Origin: CAIZQW01 sp964459675 | GTDB taxonomy: Bacteria > Verrucomicrobiota > Kiritimatiellia > RFP12 > UBA1067 | DNA length: 14,894 nucleotides | Assembly (NCBI GenBank): GCA_964459675.1 | Contig: CAYWNP010000063.1 | Coordinates: 1-14,894, forward strand | Reading direction: 5' to 3' | Shown: piece after piece, positions 6,273 to 12,577 of the stretch | Layout of the letters: each line of letters starts with the position of its first letter | Numbering within the stretch: the stretch's first letter is position 1 | The notes under the pieces: generated by a model | Told to the model about the DNA's origin: nothing | Seen by the model: the letters and a program-made list of their open reading frames with translations, nothing else | The model's database searches: none | Made by a program: the position numbers and the translations under genes

Positions 6273-8066
6273 TTACTTGTTATTCTCCAGCTTGACCTCG
6301 CTGCAGGAGGGATCCGCCCTGATCGATAGAGCCCAGGGCGAGGAACGGTTGCCGGTGACGCTTAGCCCCTTCACGCTTTTGGCGCTCACGCCTCCTCCCT
6401 CGAAAATGTTTTCGCTGATCCGGATATTCTCATGCACCGGCTCCTCGGGCTTGGGTGCGCGGACCGTAGACGAGATTTCAATCCCGCAGTCGATGAAGCG
6501 GTTGCTGCGGATCAGCATGTCGCGGATCGGTGAGGACTCGAACCACTTGACGGCATCGCCCTCCACCAGGATTCCCGGCATTCTGCATCGCTCAAAGGTG
6601 TTGTTCTCCAGGACAATTTTTCCACGTGTGCCCAGCAGAAAGCCGCGCACCGGGTTCACGCTGACATGATTATTGCGCGCGACGAGGTTCGGATTCCATG
6701 TGATATTGTCGATCACATCATTCTCGTTGAATTTAGGCACAGGCCCCTTGAGCGTGATCAGCCAGTCCTTGTCCGTAACCCGCTCCACCTTGACGACCTG
6801 CGCCCGGGGATTCCCAGGATATTCACGCATCGTAGCGGCGTTCATGACTGCGATCTCATCGCCTGCGGTATAAGGGGCGAAGCCAAAGGTCTGCTTGTGC
6901 ACATAGCGGACCAGCAACTGCGTCTCCCCCTCTTTTCTGACAACACAGAGATAGGTGCCGTGGCAGTTGAGCGCATCATCCTGCATACCCGAGAGCTTGC
7001 ACTCTTCTACGAGGATATCTCCCTTGCAATTGGAGAACTGAAAAATATCCGCCCAGGCGGGACAGGTTCGAATCGTATTGGCCGGAGGAAGCACATTCAC
7101 CCGTTGAATCGTCATGGTGTCGGTGAACTGGCTGACAAACCCCATGCACGGCAGGGCATTCACTTCGCAATCACGGAAGGTGATCCGCGCACTGCGCGTG
7201 CTGTGAACGCCGCACATCAGCCGATTGCCATTGCGGAAATGATACTGAAACCCAGCCTGCAGAGCGCTGGTGCCATTTGGGAATTCGAGCTTCACCTTGC
7301 GTCCCCCAAGATCCGTGGCCTTGGCCTCCATCTGTCCTTGTGAGGTCCACCCACGTAAGACGCCTCTGCGGCGACACGCACCGGTTTTTAATTCAATCTG
7401 CTGCGTCAGTACTTGGCCGCCCAGCCAGTCGCCCTGCCAGAGAAACTTGTTGTTTTCAACGGTATAGTCCGAACCTTCCGCGACTTGAATAAGCAGGGTC
7501 GGGCCATCTGCCTCCAGGACACGGATCTCCGAGACAGACGGCCGCTTCATGTCCAGCACCAGTCCACTGTATTCAATGTCTTCCGCCGCCTCATTGAGAA
7601 TCAGCATCATGCGTCCGTCATACAGAAGGGTTGTTTTGTCCGGTCCCGCAACCCCGCCGCCCTGCACACGGATATGCTTGACCCCACTCAAGATGATTCC
7701 AACGGGAATTGGTTCGGTGTAATCAATCGAGTTCGAGATGAAGAGTTGCTTTCGCTCGACCTTCTTGATGCTGATCGTGTGAACACCGGGAAGGAATTTA
7801 ATCACAATAGGTTTCTCAGCCGTCCCTGCGCCTAAAGGCTTGAGCGACTCCTCCTGCACACCGGGAGAGATGACCACCGTGTCACCCGGCACCAGCTTCA
7901 CGGTGTTCAAGCGACCGAAGGTCTTCCAGGGCTTACCAGCAGGATTGGCATCATCGCCCTGGACCGGATCAATGAGATACTGCCCCTGCGCGCGAGCCAT
8001 AAAAGAGAGGCCGCACAAGGCGCCCCACACATATTTTTTCCAACTGAGTTGCTTCATGCTCATCAT
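6273..8066 (-). CDS. Secreted right-handed beta-helix protein, GH110-like alpha-1,3-galactosidase
   Basis: This 597-aa protein probably releases terminal alpha-1,3-linked galactose from glycans in the periplasm or outside the cell. Residues 1-26 form a signal peptide (basic start, hydrophobic core, ARA before QGQY). The mature protein begins with YLIDPVQGDDANPAGKPWKT, typical of beta-helix proteins, and many short beta-helix coils follow (SGVKHIRVQGGG, ARITFRDCEV, GDILVEECKLSG). The block DDALNCHGTY (363-372) and the later STRGK-like LGTRGKIVLENNTF (478-491) and ILVEGDAVKWFESSPIRD (499-516) match my recollection of GH110. Candidate catalytic aspartates are D340 and the pair D363/D364, with the 23-residue spacing I remember from characterised GH110 enzymes. 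NCHG instead of NVHG is a small oddity. AAGGAG at 8073-8068 is only 1 base from the first ATG, so the true start may be one of the ATGs at 8063 or 8057. The gene stands alone. Confidence 0.8.
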   Translation of the reverse strand: MMSMKQLSWKKYVWGALCGLSFMARAQGQYLIDPVQGDDANPAGKPWKTFGRLNTVKLVPGDTVVISPGVQEESLKPLGAGTAEKPIVIKFLPGVHTISIKKVERKQLFISNSIDYTEPIPVGIILSGVKHIRVQGGGVAGPDKTTLLYDGRMMLILNEAAEDIEYSGLVLDMKRPSVSEIRVLEADGPTLLIQVAEGSDYTVENNKFLWQGDWLGGQVLTQQIELKTGACRRRGVLRGWTSQGQMEAKATDLGGRKVKLEFPNGTSALQAGFQYHFRNGNRLMCGVHSTRSARITFRDCEVNALPCMGFVSQFTDTMTIQRVNVLPPANTIRTCPAWADIFQFSNCKGDILVEECKLSGMQDDALNCHGTYLCVVRKEGETQLLVRYVHKQTFGFAPYTAGDEIAVMNAATMREYPGNPRAQVVKVERVTDKDWLITLKGPVPKFNENDVIDNITWNPNLVARNNHVSVNPVRGFLLGTRGKIVLENNTFERCRMPGILVEGDAVKWFESSPIRDMLIRSNRFIDCGIEISSTVRAPKPEEPVHENIRISENIFEGGGVSAKSVKGLSVTGNRSSPWALSIRADPSCSEVKLENNK

Positions 8067-8284
8067 GCTCCTTGTATAATTTTTTTTGGGAAAATAGGAA
8101 ACTTAGCTTGGGACACTGTAGGTATGTTCAACATCATGTGGGAGAGTATACTTGTTTTAGGCTTTTTAGTTCAAGGCACAATTATTTTAAACATCTTAAC
8201 CCCATCTCCGCATCGATAACCCAACACAATCTTAAGGAAAAAAGGAAAACGAGTACGCGTGCTCAGATTGTTCTTGCATTCAAC

Positions 8285-8299
8285 TGTCACATTATGACA
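8285..8299. promoter_or_regulatory. Candidate AbiEi operator (inverted repeat)
   Basis: TGTCA CATTA TGACA is a perfect 5-bp inverted repeat 11 bases before the abiEi ATG. AbiEi antitoxins of known systems repress their own promoter by binding inverted repeats. A weak promoter (TTGCAT at 8274, CATTAT at 8298, spacer 18) would overlap it and start transcription almost at the ATG. That would make a leaderless transcript and fit the lack of a ribosome binding site. Confidence 0.35.
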
Positions 8300-8310
8300 T
8301 TATCTTACAC

Positions 8311-8949
8311 ATGCAGATGATGACAGAAATTGCGCTTGAACGGGCAGTCCGCGGCGTATTTACGCGCCAAGAGGCGGCTTGTTGGATAAACGCAACCGGA
8401 GACCGTTTAAATGCCCTCCTCAAGCGAGCGGTCGGCAGCGGTGAACTCCTGCGGATTATCCGTGGCCTCTATTGCTTGGACACACGTTTTCAGCGCACCC
8501 GTCTAAACCCTCTCGAACTGGCACAACGCATTCAGGGGCCAAGTTACATCAGCCTGGAATATGCATTGTCCTATCACGGCTGGATTCCCGAGGCAGTCTA
8601 CACAGTGACAAGCGCCTCTCTGGAACGTTCCCGAACGTTCAACACCCCCCTGGGCGTGTTCAGCTATACCCGCATCCCGCAAGCCAGCCTCTACAGCGGA
8701 GTCACCCGGATTGTGACCGAAGGGGACGGAAGCTTCCTGATGGCCGAACCGCTCAAAGCGTTAGCCGACTATGTCTATGTCCATCACTGCTTGTGGGATT
8801 CTGCCGTGCCGCTACGCGAATCTCTTCGCATCGAAGAGCACGCGTTGGCTGAACTGGACGCCTCTTCTTTCGAACCGTTGCTTCAACACTATCGGATCAG
8901 CCATGTGCAGCGTTTCCTGCTAGGCTTAAAAAAGGACCTGGGACTATGA
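8311..8949 (+). CDS. abiEi: AbiEi-type antitoxin / transcriptional regulator
   Basis: This 212-aa protein is the antitoxin of a type IV toxin-antitoxin pair and, in known systems, also represses its own operon. A winged helix-turn-helix lies at about 17-57 (FTRQEAACWI, then LLKRAVGSGELLRIIRGLYCL). It is followed by the AbiEi signature YISLEYALSYHGWIPE (79-94) and the later FLMAEPLKALADYVY (142-156). No Shine-Dalgarno is visible; ATGs at 8311, 8317 and 8320 are all possible starts. The stop overlaps the start of the toxin by 4 bases (ATGA), which implies translational coupling. The gene is divergent from the GH110-like gene, with a 244-base AT-rich spacer. Confidence 0.88.
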   Translation: MQMMTEIALERAVRGVFTRQEAACWINATGDRLNALLKRAVGSGELLRIIRGLYCLDTRFQRTRLNPLELAQRIQGPSYISLEYALSYHGWIPEAVYTVTSASLERSRTFNTPLGVFSYTRIPQASLYSGVTRIVTEGDGSFLMAEPLKALADYVYVHHCLWDSAVPLRESLRIEEHALAELDASSFEPLLQHYRISHVQRFLLGLKKDLGL

Positions 8950-9794
8950 GTGTCAGAATCGTTCAAGAGAGACTGGAAAGTTATCATTGTCAATCATCCA
9001 TTGAGGAGGAACAGGCCCTGCGGGAAATCACGCAGGACATTGTCCTTGCCGCCTTGGGGCGGACGACCTTTTTTGAGCAAGCCGGGTTTCAAGGTGGAAC
9101 CTGTCTGCGCATCTTTCACAGTCTCAATCGCTTCTCGGAAGATCTCGACTTTGCCCTTTGCAAGGCAGACGATCACTTCACGCTCGCCCCTTATCTCGAG
9201 AGTGTCCAGCGCGAACTCACAGCCTACGGATACGAATTAGAGATTGATGACAGGTTCAAGGCTGGCCAAGTCGTCAGGAAGGCGTTTTTGAAAGACGATT
9301 CCGTTGGCCATTTGCTCCGTCTCAACTATGCGCTCAAGGCGGGGCCCATGCGAAAACTGCGCATCAAAGTGGAGGTGGACACCCATCCACCGCTCGGAGC
9401 CTCTTACGTTATGCCCATATTGGACTTCCCTTTCCCCTCCGCTGTCCGTACCTTCGACTTGCCCAGCCTGTTTGCAGGCAAGATTCACGCCTTGCTTTGC
9501 CGCACCTACTTAAAGGGACGCGACTGGTATGACTTCATTTGGTACACGGCCCGCAAAACATCCATCAACCATACGCTGTTGAGTGCCTCTCTTGAACAAA
9601 CTGGCCCCTGGAAAAACCAACACATCAAAACCGATAACGCCTGGTGTATCAAACAGCTTCAAGCCTCCATCGACGTGCTAAATTGGCAACAAGCGCGTGA
9701 AGATGTACGCCGTTTCGTGAAACCCTCGGAGCTACGCTCGCTTGAACTCTGGTCACGGGACTATTTTTTGAGCCAATGCCAGAAGATCTCCTGA
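8946..9794 (+). CDS. abiEii: AbiEii-type nucleotidyltransferase toxin
   Basis: This 282-aa protein is a DNA-polymerase-beta-like nucleotidyltransferase. Studied AbiEii/MenT relatives act on RNA (tRNA ends in MenT3) or bind GTP, and they arrest growth to block phage or stabilise DNA. The catalytic signature is complete: GGTCLR (50-55) with SEDLDF (64-69, D66 and D68), then KVEVD (141-145). It is followed by FAGKIHALLCR (176-186) and KGRDWYDF (190-197), which are conserved in the family. The start overlaps the stop of the antitoxin gene. The length is normal for the family and no residue of the active site is missing, so the toxin is probably functional. Confidence 0.92.
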   Translation: MSVRIVQERLESYHCQSSIEEEQALREITQDIVLAALGRTTFFEQAGFQGGTCLRIFHSLNRFSEDLDFALCKADDHFTLAPYLESVQRELTAYGYELEIDDRFKAGQVVRKAFLKDDSVGHLLRLNYALKAGPMRKLRIKVEVDTHPPLGASYVMPILDFPFPSAVRTFDLPSLFAGKIHALLCRTYLKGRDWYDFIWYTARKTSINHTLLSASLEQTGPWKNQHIKTDNAWCIKQLQASIDVLNWQQAREDVRRFVKPSELRSLELWSRDYFLSQCQKIS

Positions 9795-9873
9795 TAAGAG
9801 GGGTCTTGGCTTTTTTTGCTCACGGACTGGCAACAAGAAATAGGGAATGGACTGGCGCAAGGTTTACATGCTT

Positions 9874-10004
9874 GAGGCACTTGCAAAACCCTTTGCGGAC
9901 GCGACAGAGCGCGTCCCTCCAGTGCATGAAAGCCCGTTCTCCTTGATTTTTGGAGGGCCACGCTCTGTCGTGGCCGTTTTCGTTGGAGGTTTTGCAAGTG
10001 CCTC
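9874..10004. repeat. Mirrored palindromic repeat with paired hairpins
   Basis: The outer arms are a perfect 17-nt inverted repeat: GAGGCACTTGCAAAACC (9874-9890) and its complement (9988-10004). Inside lie two hairpins in mirror orientation. A is GGACGCG ACAGAG CGCGTCC (9897-9916). B, read on the minus strand, is GGCCACG ACAGAG CGTGGCC (9975-9956). The loops are identical while both strands of the stems differ so that pairing is kept. Both are followed by CTCCA on their own strand. The element fills most of the 223-base spacer between the convergent abiEii gene and the gene at 10018. It looks like a BIME-type pair of REP sequences and could act as a bidirectional terminator, although U-runs are lacking. 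Confidence 0.85.
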
Positions 10005-10017
10005 GCTTATATATTCG

Positions 10018-10812
10018 TCACTTGGTGGACTTGGCCGGCTTGGCCATTACAGCGGGCTTTTTGTCCAGCGGTGTGTTCATACCTTCCCCCATCCGCTTGA
10101 CTTGCTTGACCGTCCCCTTACTTCCCGAGGAGTTGGACCCATTCGGTGAGCCGCCCGTAACGCCAGCGACAATGCCATCAATCTCTTTCTTTAATTCCGC
10201 GAAAAGTTCTTTCTGGAGATCGGGATCAATCTCTTCAGCAGCCTTACTATTGGCCATGGGTGCATTCGGATTTGAAAATACTGATGAGGAAGAGGACATA
10301 CTGCCCTGACGTCCCGCCGCGGCCCTATCCTCTCGCGCCTTGACTTCCTCTAGCCGAGCGGCTTCTTTCTCTTCGCACGACTTCTTCTTAGCCAGCGCCT
10401 CAGCTTCCGTTGGGAAGCGAGCGACAAACGCGATCTTCTTTGGCTCCGGCCGCTTCAAGGGGTATGGGGGTATCTTGGGTCTTTTGCCAGTCGGATCGGG
10501 GGCCTTTGGCATGTACTTGGCTTTCCAATTGTTAACCAGGTTGTTGTACGCCTTGTCCAGAGCCCGCTGTTCAGCGTTGACACTCTCGGTGAGAGCCTTG
10601 ATATCCTCCGGGGTAAGCACAGAAAACGTCACGGTCTTATCCATATCTGTGATCTTCATGATCGTATAACTCGACTCGGCCGTCTCTACCGCAATCTCCT
10701 GTCCGATAGCCAGCCCAAGAGGCAACATTAGAGAGCCGACGACCATGAACAGTGTCGAACGGAAGCTTAGACATAAACGCGTCCCCGCAAGCAAAAATAA
10801 TTTCTTCATCAT
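10018..10812 (-). CDS. Secreted protein of unknown function
   Basis: I do not recognise this 264-aa protein with certainty. It starts with a signal peptide (MMKKLFLL, long hydrophobic stretch at 20-36, probable cleavage near AIGQE). A small domain follows (48-100: YTIMKITDMDKTVTFSVLT, then a helical EDIKAL...LDKAYNNLVNNWK). A proline-rich linker comes next (101-126), then KKIAFVARFPTEAEA and a charged helix (127-165). A serine-rich linker (171-177) leads to a short amphipathic helix (197-215) and a Gly/Ser/Lys-rich tail. It resembles small periplasmic proteins of unknown role that I associate with PVC bacteria, a weak recollection. AAGGAG stands 4 and 7 bases before two adjacent ATGs. It is the last gene of the putative GH36 operon, 44 bases after the URO-D-like gene. 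Confidence 0.75.
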   Translation of the reverse strand: MMKKLFLLAGTRLCLSFRSTLFMVVGSLMLPLGLAIGQEIAVETAESSYTIMKITDMDKTVTFSVLTPEDIKALTESVNAEQRALDKAYNNLVNNWKAKYMPKAPDPTGKRPKIPPYPLKRPEPKKIAFVARFPTEAEALAKKKSCEEKEAARLEEVKAREDRAAAGRQGSMSSSSSVFSNPNAPMANSKAAEEIDPDLQKELFAELKKEIDGIVAGVTGGSPNGSNSSGSKGTVKQVKRMGEGMNTPLDKKPAVMAKPAKSTK

Positions 10813-10856
10813 CTCGCTCCTTCAGTGATTCCACCCCTTGCAAGTATTGAATACTA

Positions 10857-11933
10857 TTAACAACAGTCCTGCCACCTCATGAGACGTTTCAGGATGTCAG
10901 GTTGGACAGCCTGCTCTGCGTCGAGGCAAAGGAAAAGGCCCTGCGGACTCATCGCGGCCATAAACGGCTCCAATTCGTCCAGTTGCAAATCAACGATCAC
11001 ACCCTTCCCTGCCGACTGAATTTTTTTAATGACCTCTAGCCACTGCATGATGGGTTGGTCTGTTCCGACCCCCTGCACCCACTGAATCGCGTGGATCTCT
11101 GGAAGTGCAAGGATCGTATCGAGATGGCGGAGCATTCCCTTCCCATCGAGGTGGAACACATTGTGGTCCATATGCATTAGTTCCGCCTTCAACGAAGGCA
11201 GATAGAATTCGCAGAAGTCATCGGTCGAAGTCAACGAGGTGAAATCACAGCTTGGAATGTGCATCTTGCCTTTGGACGGAATGCCCATCCACGTCACAGA
11301 TAACTGACCGCTATCTTTGAGTATCTTGTCGTAATGATCGAACAGCGTCAGAAAGTTCGCATCAGCCTGCCTGACCGCTTCATGCACTCTTTCAGGACAA
11401 TCCATAATATCCATACAGAGCATCTGTGGATCACGCCAGTCAGCAACACAGTCAAGGCTACCATGGATATCCGTGTAGCCCACCAGAAAATCGGTACCGC
11501 ACATCTGAAGCGCACACGCGGTCATCGCTTCAATCTTTCGGTAGTAGACATTCTGCGTGTCAAACTTGAGCTTCGCCGCATCATCCCAATCGTGGATGCA
11601 GTGCTGGATCCACGAAGTCACTTCGCCATATTCCAGTTCAGCGCCGTGGAACGCCGCATAAATATTAGGCCCTAGATTCGGCCAGAAAACAGGGAACGTC
11701 TCGGCCAGAAACACACGGTTCTTAATGGATGCGGCAAAGGCCTCCACTTGGTATTCCGAATCAAACCAGCGTTCCTTCAGGTTCTTCCAGCGCCCAGTCT
11801 CCCCCGGCCCATGACTGTATTCCGCATTGTGAAGCGCAAACCTTACTGGCGGCCGGTCCAGCAGGTCATGGTTGAACCACGCCTCAATGCGCTTCATCGC
11901 CATTTCTGCATCAGGTTTTGTTTTAAGCTCCAT
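10857..11933 (-). CDS. URO-D / trimethylamine-corrinoid-protein-2-like protein
   Basis: This 358-aa protein belongs to the uroporphyrinogen decarboxylase / methyltransferase superfamily (TIM barrel). Its opening RIEAWFNHDLLDRPPVRFAL (15-34) is typical of proteins annotated as trimethylamine corrinoid protein 2 in anaerobes and PVC bacteria. FHLDGKGMLRHLD (260-272) and IQWVQGVG (283-290) are the recognisable core motifs. MtaA/CmuA-type methyltransferases bind zinc through H-x-C and a distant Cys. Here the matching site reads H261-L-D263, with C336 (LFLCLD) as a possible third ligand. This is not a heme-pathway decarboxylase, and its substrate is unknown. It has AAGGAGA 7 bases before the ATG and begins 20 bases after the permease. 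The placement in a sugar operon suggests a carbohydrate-linked role. Confidence 0.75.
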   Translation of the reverse strand: MELKTKPDAEMAMKRIEAWFNHDLLDRPPVRFALHNAEYSHGPGETGRWKNLKERWFDSEYQVEAFAASIKNRVFLAETFPVFWPNLGPNIYAAFHGAELEYGEVTSWIQHCIHDWDDAAKLKFDTQNVYYRKIEAMTACALQMCGTDFLVGYTDIHGSLDCVADWRDPQMLCMDIMDCPERVHEAVRQADANFLTLFDHYDKILKDSGQLSVTWMGIPSKGKMHIPSCDFTSLTSTDDFCEFYLPSLKAELMHMDHNVFHLDGKGMLRHLDTILALPEIHAIQWVQGVGTDQPIMQWLEVIKKIQSAGKGVIVDLQLDELEPFMAAMSPQGLFLCLDAEQAVQPDILKRLMRWQDCC

Positions 11934-11953
11934 AGTAGTCTCCTTTACACGTG

Positions 11954-12533
11954 TTAAGCGGTGAGTTCGCGTTCGATCTCCTCGAGCGTCTTTCCTTTTG
12001 TTTCGGGCAGTTTAACCTTCATGACGACGAAGCCCAGCGCACAGATGCCGGCAAAGAGCCAGAAGGTGCCGGCCGCGCCAAAGCGTTCAAGCATGGAGGG
12101 AAAGAGATAGGTGAGCAGGAAATTGGCGGTCCACAAGGCGAAGANNNNNNNNNNNNNNNNNNNNNNNNNNNNNNNNNNNNNNNNNNNNNNNNNNNNNNNN
12201 NNNNNNNNNNNNNNNNNNNNNNNNNNNNNNNNNNNNNNNNNNNNAGGCGAAGAGCAGCCGCTTGCGGCCGTACCGGTCACTCAATGCGCCGGCGACCAGC
12301 GCGCCGACAAGACAGCCGGCGAGCGCGCAACCCTTGGCCCAACCTGTATCCGAGGCTGTTACCAGGTTGAAATACTTTTCGTAGAAGATGTCCGCGCCGC
12401 TGATGACGACCCAGTCATAGCCGAACATGAGTCCGCCCAGTGCGGCCACCAGGCAGGAGACCCACAAATAAAAGCGGTTCATCTCGCCGCGGGCAACGGA
12501 GGAGGAGGATGTGGAGGTGATGAGCGGTTGCAT
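11954..12533 (-). CDS. Sugar-porter MFS transporter (interrupted by assembly gap)
   Basis: This inner-membrane sugar symporter of the sugar-porter family (XylE/GalP-like) probably imports the sugar released by the neighbouring glycosidase. The N-terminal part holds helix 1 with GGLMFGYDWVVISGA (34-48), then helix 2 and loop 2-3 with the MFS motif A, SDRYGRKRLLF. The C-terminal part ends with the last two helices and PETKGKTLEEIE, the family's closing motif. Only about 160 residues are visible of an expected 450-490. The 100-N gap at 12145-12244 must therefore replace roughly 850-1000 bases, and the frame change across it means nothing. The ATG at 12533 has no close Shine-Dalgarno (AAGGAG is about 20 bases away); an internal ATG at residue 18 (MNRFYLW) is possible. 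Confidence 0.87.
12145..12244. other. Assembly gap (100 N) inside the MFS gene
   Basis: There are exactly 100 unknown bases. The true gap should be close to 0.9 kb if the permease has normal length. Confidence 0.95.
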
Positions 12534-12577
12534 ATCTTATCAGGCGGTGCCTTCTCCTTGTCTGGTTTACGCGTTTG

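Noticed and set aside
9795..9830. T-run (GGCTTTTTTTGC) after abiEii as a terminator
   Set aside because: Only a 4-bp stem can be drawn before the T-run, so an intrinsic terminator is not supported.
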